A stretch of 64,000 nt of DNA, from assembly GCF_022267515.1 (NCBI RefSeq), contig NZ_JAKFGB010000009.1, forward strand, positions 372,001-436,000, in the 5' to 3' direction. Position numbers and translations under genes: made by a program. Shown piece by piece: positions 26,968-35,666 of the stretch. Numbering within the stretch: position 1 is the stretch's first letter; each line of letters begins with the position of its first letter. The notes beneath the pieces are model-generated. The model was given only the letters and a program-made list of their open reading frames with translations. It had not been told where the DNA came from and did not search any database. Origin of the DNA: Rubinisphaera margarita. Its GTDB lineage: Bacteria; Planctomycetota; Planctomycetia; Planctomycetales; Planctomycetaceae.

Positions 26968-29900
26968 ATGAGCACTGCATCCCTTCGTGCGTTTCGACAT
27001 CTGTTCTGGAAAGAATGGTACCTCCTGCTGCGTCTGGGAGGACTGATGCTCGTCGCCGGTACGATCCTGATTATCGGCATCGGCTTCGACACCAGTCCCC
27101 ACGAAGCGTACCAGCGGTCCGCCGAAATCATTGGCCTGCTGACCGTCGCGCTGGGGCTGGCCGCCGGTGCGGCGATGTTCGCGTCCGAGACCGAGTACCG
27201 CACCGATCTGCTCCTGCGGCGGCTCGCCGTCCCTCGCCCGACGATCTGGCAGGCCAAACTTTCGGCCGCGTTCACGGCTCTGATTGTCCTCTGGGCGACG
27301 CTGACGATCGCCTCTCTCATCGTCCTGTTCTTCAGCACGCTCTTCACCGACAACGGGGGGCGTCTTTCGGGATTCCAGCCCAACCTGCCGCAGGCACTAA
27401 TGTTTCTGACAGTCGCGGTGCAAGCGATGCTGCTTGGCAGTCTGATTTCCTCGCAGATTCGAAATGTACTCGGCACACTCGTCTTAACGGTCATTGTGAT
27501 GGTCACCGGTGTTGTTTTCCTCGCCGAAACGATGCGAGGTGGTCCGTTCCTGAGTGCCGATACCGAGCTTGCCAGGACGATGCTCGTCAATGGGATTTGC
27601 CTGTTTGTTCTGATCGTTGCGAACGCTCTGGCTCTTCCTCGCTGGACCGCCGGAAAGCGGCTCTCGTGGGACTGGGCGGAGACATCGACCGAACGGCAGT
27701 CGCGGGTGCTCGAACTGGGGCACACCCTATCTCCGTTCCCTCGCTTCGCGAGCCGCTTTCTCTGGCTCGAAGTGCGGCAGAGCATCTGGATCTGGCTCGC
27801 CGTGGCGCTGGGAGCGATTCTTTATGACACGCTCATCAACTATCACAACGCCGGCGATCTGCGTTCGTCGCTGACATGGGTCGCGGTTCCGTTCATTCTG
27901 GGAATCGCGTCGGCTTATCGGGATCGCCAGCCCGAACGGGCCCGCTTCTGGTACAACCGGGGCTGCTCGGCCGTCGGGTTCTGGAGCATGAAAACGGCCA
28001 TCTGGCTGACGGTCACGTTCCCACTGTTCACGTTCCTCTACCTGCTCCCCTGGATGATTCTGCCCGACTTCTCCGCGGGGGGGAATCGCCATCTTGAAAA
28101 TGTGATCGAGTCTCTCGTGCCCTCGACAGAAGACTATGCCTCCAACCCCTGGGTCTTCGCTCTGGCGCTGTTCCTGCTCGGTCAGTGGGCGACGATTCGA
28201 CTTCCGAAGGTCGTCATTGTTTTCTCCGTCGCAATGGCTTGTGCTCTCGCGCTGCTGATCTACGTGCCGATGCATCTCAGCCAGGTCAGTTACGTCCCGC
28301 TCTGGGTCTTCTTCACGCCGATCCTGATTGCCCTTGTGATCAACAATCTCCGCGCGACCAGCGATACACTTCGTGACCTTGATGAACCGGGGACCTGGCT
28401 GCGACGGTTCGATCTGCCGATGCCCGCCGCCGTTGTGATTGCTTTAATCGGCTTCTTTTCATATCGCATGGTCACCGTGGTCGAGATCCCGGCCAGAACG
28501 GCGTTCAAACTTCCGCCCGACCCCGAACTGGCTCTTAAGATCGGCCCCGAAGGTTTGAGCCGCGGTCCCTATCAACATGATGACGAGTACCAGCAGCGCT
28601 ACGAGGAACTTGTCGACGAACTTCCGAACCACGACGATCTCGATCGGATCGTCAAAGAGGCCGTTCGAGCCCAACTCGGAGCGAACGTCAGCCCTCATTC
28701 AGGCACCTTCCAGCTGAAAGAACGCGATCTGTACTGGAGTTACCGACGCCAGCTTCTGGAAGAGGCCCGCGAACCGCTTCAGGAACTCGCGGCTCTCATG
28801 CAGCGGCAGTACGTCACCGCCCAGCCGATGCAGCTTGATTTGAGCCACATCTGGCATCCGCAACAGCACACGCCGTACGAAGAATGGAAGAACTCCTTCG
28901 GCTTGCCCGTCGAGAAGATCATCGATCTGTTGCGTCCGACCTATCGGCCGGATCGCGAGGAACGTTATTTTTCGACCCTGTCGATCGCGGAGACGCTGCG
29001 CCTGGCCTGGAATCTCGACCGCGGGCATCAGTTCCTCAGTCGCTTTCAGGATTATGTCACGCCGGTTTCGAATTTTCAGTTTCTCGGATTCCACCAAAGC
29101 ATGATCCTGGCCCAGCTCGCTCATGAGTCGACTGCGGAAGAATTGCGGGAACTGGCGAAGGAAGCCAGGGATCGCCAGAACGAGATCACTCCGCTGGCTG
29201 ACCTGCTGACGCTCGATTACTGCGGAATTCTGTACGAGCTTGAGCATGACGATACCTATTTCTGGCTTTACCTCAGTAAGTTTATTCAGCTCTCGAACGA
29301 GATTTACAGAAGCCAGCAATACCAGCAACTCGTGCACGAGCTCATGTATGGACGGATCACCCTGTTGCCTTCCGAATACGAGCGAGCACGGCGGCTGGTC
29401 GATATCGCCCAGCGGGGACGAAACGCCGATGCCGAGCGTATCGACCAGTTCCTCCGCGTCGATGCTCCGCTGAACCAGCTCTGGCCGGCGATTGAAGAAC
29501 GGAACTGGTCACTCCCCCTGCCGCCGGAGGTCGATGAGTACGAAGTCACACGAGAGTTCGAATCGACACTCGCCGTCAACGATCTCATTTATCGTCGCAA
29601 TAACCTTTATCAATCCTATGTCGAACTGATCCGAGACTACCGGTTCCTGACGACCGAACTGGCGCTGCTGGCGTACGCGAAGGAGAACGAGGCGTATCCC
29701 GCCACGTTGATCGAGCTCGTGCCGGACTATCTGGACGCTCTTCCGCTGGATCCCTGGACGGCCGAGCCATTCGAGTACCTCGGCCCCAACTTCGCCGGCA
29801 CCATCGAACAGAGATATGGTAAGGAGATCACACGGTTTCCACTCCTGTGGAGCCGAGGCTATCAGGGCCTGGAACTGGTGGCTTCTCCGATTCCTGAGAC

Positions 29901-30102
29901 CCCGGATCGCTACATCGTCGTCAGCCCCCTCCGCTATCGGGATCTGCTTCTGCAGCGAACAGATGGAACGATCGAAGTCGGACCGTTCGAGCGGGAACTC
30001 GAAAAAGTCCAGGAAGGCTTCAGCAGCCGCCCGCTCCCCTCACTGAACGAAATCCGCACCGGCCGCCCGGATGACGACGAAGACGAGGCGGAGAACGATT
30101 GA
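26968..30102 (+). CDS. ABC-2-type permease with large C-terminal soluble domain
   Basis: From the ATG at 26968 the product has 1044 residues. Around 12-13 hydrophobic segments occupy residues 20 to about 510, in two groups separated by a short polar region near 245-280; the N-terminal group looks like an ABC-2 permease. The remaining 530 or so residues are soluble and mostly helical, Arg/Glu/Leu-rich, with no domain I recognise; the protein ends in an acidic tail. Ordinary permeases of this class have 250-550 residues, so the extension is unusual. It is the last gene of the regulator-ATPase-permease operon. Confidence 0.88.
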   Translation: MSTASLRAFRHLFWKEWYLLLRLGGLMLVAGTILIIGIGFDTSPHEAYQRSAEIIGLLTVALGLAAGAAMFASETEYRTDLLLRRLAVPRPTIWQAKLSAAFTALIVLWATLTIASLIVLFFSTLFTDNGGRLSGFQPNLPQALMFLTVAVQAMLLGSLISSQIRNVLGTLVLTVIVMVTGVVFLAETMRGGPFLSADTELARTMLVNGICLFVLIVANALALPRWTAGKRLSWDWAETSTERQSRVLELGHTLSPFPRFASRFLWLEVRQSIWIWLAVALGAILYDTLINYHNAGDLRSSLTWVAVPFILGIASAYRDRQPERARFWYNRGCSAVGFWSMKTAIWLTVTFPLFTFLYLLPWMILPDFSAGGNRHLENVIESLVPSTEDYASNPWVFALALFLLGQWATIRLPKVVIVFSVAMACALALLIYVPMHLSQVSYVPLWVFFTPILIALVINNLRATSDTLRDLDEPGTWLRRFDLPMPAAVVIALIGFFSYRMVTVVEIPARTAFKLPPDPELALKIGPEGLSRGPYQHDDEYQQRYEELVDELPNHDDLDRIVKEAVRAQLGANVSPHSGTFQLKERDLYWSYRRQLLEEAREPLQELAALMQRQYVTAQPMQLDLSHIWHPQQHTPYEEWKNSFGLPVEKIIDLLRPTYRPDREERYFSTLSIAETLRLAWNLDRGHQFLSRFQDYVTPVSNFQFLGFHQSMILAQLAHESTAEELRELAKEARDRQNEITPLADLLTLDYCGILYELEHDDTYFWLYLSKFIQLSNEIYRSQQYQQLVHELMYGRITLLPSEYERARRLVDIAQRGRNADAERIDQFLRVDAPLNQLWPAIEERNWSLPLPPEVDEYEVTREFESTLAVNDLIYRRNNLYQSYVELIRDYRFLTTELALLAYAKENEAYPATLIELVPDYLDALPLDPWTAEPFEYLGPNFAGTIEQRYGKEITRFPLLWSRGYQGLELVASPIPETPDRYIVVSPLRYRDLLLQRTDGTIEVGPFERELEKVQEGFSSRPLPSLNEIRTGRPDDDEDEAEND

Positions 30103-30121
30103 CCAACCAGATGCCCCGGGG

Positions 30122-30195
30122 CATCCCAACCCGAAGCGTGAGCGAGGGGAATCGGCGTCGCACACGTGGACCGGCCCTCGCTCACGCTTCGGGTT
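30122..30195. repeat. dispersed repeat with perfect 21-bp inverted arms
   Basis: Arms at 30128-30148 and 30175-30195 are exact reverse complements (AACCCGAAGCGTG plus AGCGAGGG) around a 26-base loop. The left arm with its CATCCC lead-in recurs at 11887-11913 (reverse) and, shortened, at 62997-63013. It lies between the convergent permease and cydB genes and could also act as a transcription barrier. Confidence 0.75.
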
Positions 30196-30258
30196 AAGAA
30201 GTCTCAACGGCGGGGACCACGAACTCCACTGCCGTAGACTCCCGTAGGGTGCCCAACC

Positions 30259-31275
30259 TCAGTAGCTGTGTTTGTCGAGTTTCACCGGGCCGCGGAAGGT
30301 GCGGTAGACCATGATGGTGTAGCCGATGACGAACGGCATGCCGAGCAGTGCGATCAGGCTCATCAGCTTCAGCGTCGATTGCGAGGACGCCGCGTTGTAG
30401 ATCGTCAGGCTGTTCTCCGGATGGGGCGACGAGGTCACCATATTCGGAAAGAGGGCTACGCCAAGCAGGAACACGAGGGCGGCGACGGTGCAGGTGGAGG
30501 AGAAGAACGCCTGCATGTACCACTGATGATTGAGGCTTCGCGGGATGTTGGCGACGGCGAGGAACATCAGCACGACAACGAGCCAGCCGATCGGGAAATG
30601 CTCGAAGGTGGCGACCGCCCGGGGAATCCACAGCCAGGTCGCAACGGTCACGACAACGAACATCGTGAGAAAAGCGTAGTAGCCTCGCCAGGTCCAGCGG
30701 ATCAGTCGCTGCTGCAGATCGTCCTTTGTCTTGAAGACGAGAAAGATGGCCCCGTGCATCTGGAACATGGCCACCGTGAGTAAACCGACAAACAGCCCAT
30801 AGAGGCCGATCTGGTCCGTGATTGATCCCCGAAAGATACCACGTTCGTCGAGCGGAATCCCGATCATCGCGCTGCCGACCGCGAGGCCGAAGCCGAACGA
30901 GACAATCAGGCTCGACAGAAAGAATGCGGTGTCCCAGGTCGACCGCCACCAGCGTTCGGGACGCTTGCTGCGAAACTCGATCGAGATCGCCCGAAAAATC
31001 AGGCAGCCGAGCACAAGCATCAACGCTTCATAGTAACCGGAAAAGATCGTGGCGTACGCTTCCGGAAAGGCCGCGAACAAGGCGCCGCCGAAGGTGACGA
31101 GCCAGACCTCATTGCCATCCCACAGCGGCCCGATCGCATTGATGAGGATGCGACGTTCTTCATCGGTCTTCGCCACCGGATGCAGCATGCCGACGCCAAA
31201 GTCGAAGCCATCCAGAATCGCGTAGCCGGCCAGCAGAATTCCGAGCAGGAAAAACCAGAGCAGATTCCAATCCAT
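30259..31275 (-). CDS. cydB: cytochrome bd ubiquinol oxidase subunit II
   Basis: The 338-residue membrane protein starts WNLLWFFLLGILLAGYAILDGFDFGVGML, the conserved CydB N-terminus, and has GPLWDGNEVWLVTFGGALFAAFP, also family-specific. About eight membrane helices are visible. With CydA it forms the quinol oxidase that reduces oxygen to water with high affinity and without pumping protons. Its ATG overlaps the cydA stop by one base (TGATG), so translation is coupled. No cydX-like small frame was recognised. Confidence 0.96.
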   Translation of the reverse strand: MDWNLLWFFLLGILLAGYAILDGFDFGVGMLHPVAKTDEERRILINAIGPLWDGNEVWLVTFGGALFAAFPEAYATIFSGYYEALMLVLGCLIFRAISIEFRSKRPERWWRSTWDTAFFLSSLIVSFGFGLAVGSAMIGIPLDERGIFRGSITDQIGLYGLFVGLLTVAMFQMHGAIFLVFKTKDDLQQRLIRWTWRGYYAFLTMFVVVTVATWLWIPRAVATFEHFPIGWLVVVLMFLAVANIPRSLNHQWYMQAFFSSTCTVAALVFLLGVALFPNMVTSSPHPENSLTIYNAASSQSTLKLMSLIALLGMPFVIGYTIMVYRTFRGPVKLDKHSY

Positions 31276-32687
31276 CAGACCGCCTTCTCAATGTGGGCTC
31301 GATCGTGGTACGGGTCTTCGTCGTCGGAAAGTTCCGGGCCGTGCGAAATCTTCTGATGCAGCAGCGTCACCCAGAGAATGAACAGCAGGAAGTAAATGAA
31401 GCCGAAGAAGATAATCGACCCCAGCACCTGCTCGGCTCGCACGGCTTCCGAAAGTCCTTCACTCGTGCGGAGTCCGCCGACCAGTTCGCCATCGATCAGA
31501 CTCGGGGCCACAATCCACGGCTGGCGTCCGACCTCAGCTGCGACCCAGCCCGCTTCATTGGCGATGAACGCCAGAGCGACCGCGAACACAAAATACCACA
31601 GCAGCCAGCGGGTTTCGAACAATGTGCCTCGATACCAGAGCAGGCAGGCGAACAGCGTACTGGCGATGAACAGGCTGCCGATGGCGATCATCAGATGATA
31701 CGCCTGAAATGTGAGCCAGACGGGCGGGCGGCCCCACTGATCTTCGAGTTGATCGAATCCCGGGACCGGCGTCTTGAAGTTGTTGTGAACCAGAAAGCTG
31801 AGCATGCCGGGAATCTCGATGCCGTACTTCACGGTTTCGGTTTCATCGTCCGGCCAGCCGAACAGATATAACCCGGTGCTCTCTTCCGTCTCGTAAAGCC
31901 CCTCCATCGCCGCCAGTTTCGCCGGCTGATATTCGGCGACCATATTGGCATTCGAATGTCCCGAAACCAGCTGGGCCAGAGAAGAGACTGTCGCCAGCAG
32001 CAGCGCCCCGGTGAAGGATCGCTTCGCAAACTCCAGATGCCGACCTTTGAGTATGTACCAGGCCGAGATGCTCATCACGAAGAACGCCCCGAGAATGAAC
32101 GCGCCGATCCAGACGTGAATCAGCCGGTCGATTGTCGAGGGATTAAAGACCATCGCCCAGAAGTCGACGATCTCGGCTCGCTCAAAGGTCTGACCGTTAA
32201 TCACAACCTCGCGAATCTCATGACCGGTCGGCGTCTGCTGCCAGGAGTTGGCGATCGTGATCCAGACCGACGAGAAAATTCCGCCGAGACAGACCATCAG
32301 CGTGGCGAAGAAATGCATCTTCGGCCCGACGCGATCCCAGCCGAACAGGAGCAGCGAAAGAAATCCCGACTCCAGAAAGAAAGCGAAGATCCCCTCAGCC
32401 GCCAGAGCGGAGCCGAAGACATCGCCGACGTAGCGGGAATAAGCGGCCCAGTTGGTGCCGAACTCGAATTCCATCACAATGCCGGTCACGACGCCGAGTG
32501 CGAAATTGAGCCCGAAGATCTTGGTCCAGAAGCGAGCCGCCTCCTCGAAGATAGGCTGCTTCGTTCGCAGATACATGCCTTCCAGGTAAACCAGAATCAC
32601 TCCCAGCCCGATGGTGAGGGGAGGAAACAGGTAATGGAACATGATCGTGAAAGCGAACTGCAATCGCGACAGCAGAAGAACGTCCAT
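31275..32687 (-). CDS. cydA: cytochrome bd ubiquinol oxidase subunit I
   Basis: The 470-residue protein starts LLSRLQFAFTIMFHYLFPPL, where the His is the haem b595 ligand position. A second conserved His lies in RLIHVWIGAFILGAFF, and GWVAAEVGRQPW follows the quinol-binding region. The Q-loop is short, as in the CIO-type and Bacillus-type enzymes rather than the E. coli long form. It binds the three haems and oxidises quinol in the inner membrane. It is the first gene of a two-gene operon with cydB. Confidence 0.96.
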   Translation of the reverse strand: MDVLLLSRLQFAFTIMFHYLFPPLTIGLGVILVYLEGMYLRTKQPIFEEAARFWTKIFGLNFALGVVTGIVMEFEFGTNWAAYSRYVGDVFGSALAAEGIFAFFLESGFLSLLLFGWDRVGPKMHFFATLMVCLGGIFSSVWITIANSWQQTPTGHEIREVVINGQTFERAEIVDFWAMVFNPSTIDRLIHVWIGAFILGAFFVMSISAWYILKGRHLEFAKRSFTGALLLATVSSLAQLVSGHSNANMVAEYQPAKLAAMEGLYETEESTGLYLFGWPDDETETVKYGIEIPGMLSFLVHNNFKTPVPGFDQLEDQWGRPPVWLTFQAYHLMIAIGSLFIASTLFACLLWYRGTLFETRWLLWYFVFAVALAFIANEAGWVAAEVGRQPWIVAPSLIDGELVGGLRTSEGLSEAVRAEQVLGSIIFFGFIYFLLFILWVTLLHQKISHGPELSDDEDPYHDRAHIEKAV

Positions 32688-32820
32688 CGAAGCTATCCAT
32701 GTGTCAGACCTCGGGATTCGTTCGGGTATTCTAAATGAGACCGAGCCTTTGTACGACCCGCCATTTTGTCGCGGGGGCCGTGTTGGCGAACCGGTTCCTC
32801 CCCGCGATGTCCTTCCATCG

Positions 32821-32850
32821 TTGACAGTCCCTTTGTTGACTCTTCATATT
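32821..32850 (+). promoter_or_regulatory. candidate promoter of hscC
   Basis: TTGACA at 32821-32826 is followed after 18 bases by CATATT at 32845-32850 (4 of 6 match). It lies about 130 bases before the hscC start, in the divergent space next to cydA. No CIRCE heat-shock operator is visible. Confidence 0.4.
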
Positions 32851-32977
32851 TGAGTGACGTCGCTGCTGGTTGGGGAACGGATTCCTAACGATCCCTCTAC
32901 TTCAGTGGACATTCAGCTCTCGACCGGATTCCCGGCGGACTGTCGTTCTATTACGTCTGAGCAGGTAAGTTTCTTTC

Positions 32978-34714
32978 ATGATTGTCGGCATCGATCTGGG
33001 TACGACGAATTCCCTTTGCGCCGTTTTTCAGGACGGGCAACCGGTCATTATTCCCAGCAGTCATGGTCGCAGCCTCACCCCGTCAATCGTCGGCGTGCTC
33101 GATTCCGGCGAACTCCTCGTCGGCGACGCGGCTCGCGATCTTCGCGTCACCCGGCCTCAACACGTCGCCTCCCGGTTCAAGCGGCTGATGGGCACGCAGG
33201 AAACGGTTTCGCTCCACAGTAAACAGCTCAACGCGGCTGAACTCTCGAGCCTCGTCCTGAAATCGCTCAAGCAGGATGCCGAAGCGTACCTCGGCGAAGA
33301 CGTGACCGATGCCGTCATCACCGTGCCGGCTTACTTCAATGAACTGCAGCGACGAGCCACGAAACTGGCCGGCGAACTGGCCGGGCTGCGGGTGAACCGC
33401 ATCATCAACGAACCGACTGCAGCCGCGCTCGCCTATGGATTTCACGATCGCGATGCCGAGAAGAATCTGCTCGTCATCGACCTCGGCGGCGGCACTTTTG
33501 ATGTCACAATGATGGAAGTCTTTGAAGGGACACTCGAGATCATCGCTTCGGCCGGCGAGAGCACACTCGGTGGAGAAGACTTCACCGATCGTCTGCTCGG
33601 ACACGTGCTGCAGACCATGCAGATGCATCTGGAGTCAGCTGAGATTCGACTGCCTCTGATGGTCTCCCGACTGCGGGATGAGTGCGAACGAGCCAAACGT
33701 CAACTGGGCAACGTCGAACAGATCGACATTCGCATTCCGGAGGATGATGGTCACTTTGCCGAATCACCGCGGACCGTTTCCATCACGACGGCTCTTTTCT
33801 CCGAGATTGTCCAGCCGTTGCTGGAGCGGGTCCGTCGCCCCATTGCCCGTGTCCTTCGCGATGCCGGACTCTCCCCCGATCAGGTCGAGGACGTCATCCT
33901 CGTCGGCGGGGCAACCCGCATGCCCGTGCTCAAGACGTGTGTGCGGGAGATCTTCGACCAGGAACCACTCTGCACCCACAATCCAGACGAAGTCGTCGCC
34001 CTCGGCGCAGCTATTCAGGCGGCTCTGCTGTCCAACGATGAAGCGGTGCAGGACATCGTGATGACGGACGTCTGTCCGTTCACGCTGGGCGTTGAAATCA
34101 CCAAGCACATTGGCGGTCACGATGTCGAAGGCTTCTTTCTGCCGATCATCCATCGCAACACAACCCTGCCCGTATCGGCCGAAGAAATTGTTTCCACCGT
34201 GCGTGCCAATCAACGGGAAGTGGTGATCCGGGTCTACCAGGGCGAGCATCGGAAAATCGAGGGGAACCTGTCTCTGGGTGAACTGCGCGTCACCGGCATC
34301 CCCCCCGCTCCCGCCGGCGTGCCGATCCGGATTCGCTTCACCTACGATCTGAACGGCCTGCTCGAAGTCGAAGCCCTCGTCGACAGCACCGGTCGCAAAT
34401 TCAGCACCGTGCTGACCAACCACGCCCAGCATCTTTCCAAGAAGGAAATCGAGGACGCGGTCAGCAAACTGCAGGACCTCAAGTTCTATCCGCGCGACGA
34501 AGTTGAGAATCAGCAGCTGCTGCGATTCAGCGAACGGGTCCTGGGGGAAATCTCGCCCCAGGAACGGCAGGCGTTTGAAGAGATTATCGACAGTTTCGAA
34601 ATTGCCATGGCTTCCGGCGACCCGTCCTACTTCCAGCAAGTTCGAGCTTTCCTGCTGGAACGCCTCTCCGAACTCGGCTTCCCCCACGACAGCGGCGAGG
34701 GCTCCGCGGAGTGA
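32978..34714 (+). CDS. hscC: Hsp70-family chaperone, HscC type
   Basis: The 578-residue protein has the Hsp70 phosphate loops IGIDLGTTNSL-like (VGIDLGTTNSLCAVF), VIDLGGGTFDVTMMEV and ILVGGATRMPVL, plus NEPTAAALAYG. FKRLMGT, followed by LNAAELSSLVLKSLKQDAE, is characteristic of HscC rather than DnaK, and the length (E. coli HscC about 556) also fits; DnaK would be near 640. The substrate-binding part is shortened at the C-terminal lid. No dnaJ or grpE is nearby, so a partner J-protein must be encoded elsewhere. It is probably a specialised chaperone in the cytoplasm. Confidence 0.93.
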   Translation: MIVGIDLGTTNSLCAVFQDGQPVIIPSSHGRSLTPSIVGVLDSGELLVGDAARDLRVTRPQHVASRFKRLMGTQETVSLHSKQLNAAELSSLVLKSLKQDAEAYLGEDVTDAVITVPAYFNELQRRATKLAGELAGLRVNRIINEPTAAALAYGFHDRDAEKNLLVIDLGGGTFDVTMMEVFEGTLEIIASAGESTLGGEDFTDRLLGHVLQTMQMHLESAEIRLPLMVSRLRDECERAKRQLGNVEQIDIRIPEDDGHFAESPRTVSITTALFSEIVQPLLERVRRPIARVLRDAGLSPDQVEDVILVGGATRMPVLKTCVREIFDQEPLCTHNPDEVVALGAAIQAALLSNDEAVQDIVMTDVCPFTLGVEITKHIGGHDVEGFFLPIIHRNTTLPVSAEEIVSTVRANQREVVIRVYQGEHRKIEGNLSLGELRVTGIPPAPAGVPIRIRFTYDLNGLLEVEALVDSTGRKFSTVLTNHAQHLSKKEIEDAVSKLQDLKFYPRDEVENQQLLRFSERVLGEISPQERQAFEEIIDSFEIAMASGDPSYFQQVRAFLLERLSELGFPHDSGEGSAE

Positions 34715-34886
34715 GATGCATACCTCGGCCGACGAGCCTCCCTTCTTAACGCGAAGCATCCGTCAGGCACAGGGGAACGCGATTCCCTTACTAACGTTTC
34801 GGGTTACGATTCATCGGATCGAAGATCCGAGCTGATCGACGAACCGAAATCGTCCCACCCACGGGAGGCGGAAGCCTGCCCTGCTC

Positions 34887-35657
34887 TCAGGCGGCGAGCC
34901 TCGTTTGCTCGGCGATGGGTGTGGTCTCTACAGCCAGTGGCCGGATGCGGTGAATCTGAATCGCCGTCACAAATGTCGATACCGCCCACCCGACCGCATA
35001 CACGATGCCGAGAGACCAGAGCGTGTCGCTTAGATAATGTCCGCCCTGAACGATACGGGAGAGGCTCATCAATCCGCCGTAACAGAGCCCCACAGTCAGC
35101 AGCGACCAGCGCCAGCGTCGGGTGCGGCACAGGAATGCGGGCGTGATCAGATAAAAGCCAATCGAGGCATGTCCGGACGGAAACGACGAGTTGTAGTGGA
35201 CTTTGTCCCCGAAACCGAACGCGGGTTGATACGCTTTCACGCCCCCCAGTTCGACCACTTCCCGGGGACGCGGGCGGCTGAAGAACGGTTTCAACGAACC
35301 ATTCACGAGCAGTCCGGGACCAATCAGCAAAACCCAGGTCAACACCACCGCAGCTCGGGCGCGATCGTCCCAGCGCCAGCGGAGACAGGCAATCAGTCCC
35401 CAGAACAAGGCAATCACACCGACAACCACGCCGGGGAACACGAACCATTCATCAATCGTCTGCCACGGATCGACATCGGCCAGCGGCCATTCTTTCGCAT
35501 TAACGTCATAGAACCACCGCGAGATCTCCAGATCCCATCGACTCCACTCCAGTAGCACGGTCCCCAGCAGCAGCGTGCAGAGAGGGATCGCCAGCGGAAG
35601 TCGCAGGCGAGTAATCTGCCCGGCGTTACGGTAGGTCTGAACGAAGCTCTGCAGCAT
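34887..35657 (-). CDS. PAP2 family phosphatase
   Basis: The 256-residue membrane protein has all three PAP2 motifs: KPFFSRPRPRE, SFPSGHAS and SRIVQGGHYLSD. About six hydrophobic segments are visible. Catalytic residues face the periplasm in this family, which dephosphorylates lipid phosphates such as undecaprenyl diphosphate, phosphatidic acid or lipid A. The gene starts 10 bases after the stop of the GT39 gene, so the two are translated from one transcript. Context suggests an envelope-lipid substrate. Confidence 0.94.
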   Translation of the reverse strand: MLQSFVQTYRNAGQITRLRLPLAIPLCTLLLGTVLLEWSRWDLEISRWFYDVNAKEWPLADVDPWQTIDEWFVFPGVVVGVIALFWGLIACLRWRWDDRARAAVVLTWVLLIGPGLLVNGSLKPFFSRPRPREVVELGGVKAYQPAFGFGDKVHYNSSFPSGHASIGFYLITPAFLCRTRRWRWSLLTVGLCYGGLMSLSRIVQGGHYLSDTLWSLGIVYAVGWAVSTFVTAIQIHRIRPLAVETTPIAEQTRLAA

Positions 35658-35666
35658 GGGTCGGTC

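Noticed and set aside
34744..34806. possible degenerate copy of the GAAGCG-type repeat
   Set aside because: Only GCGAAGC and TTTCGGGTTA resemble the family; too diverged to call.
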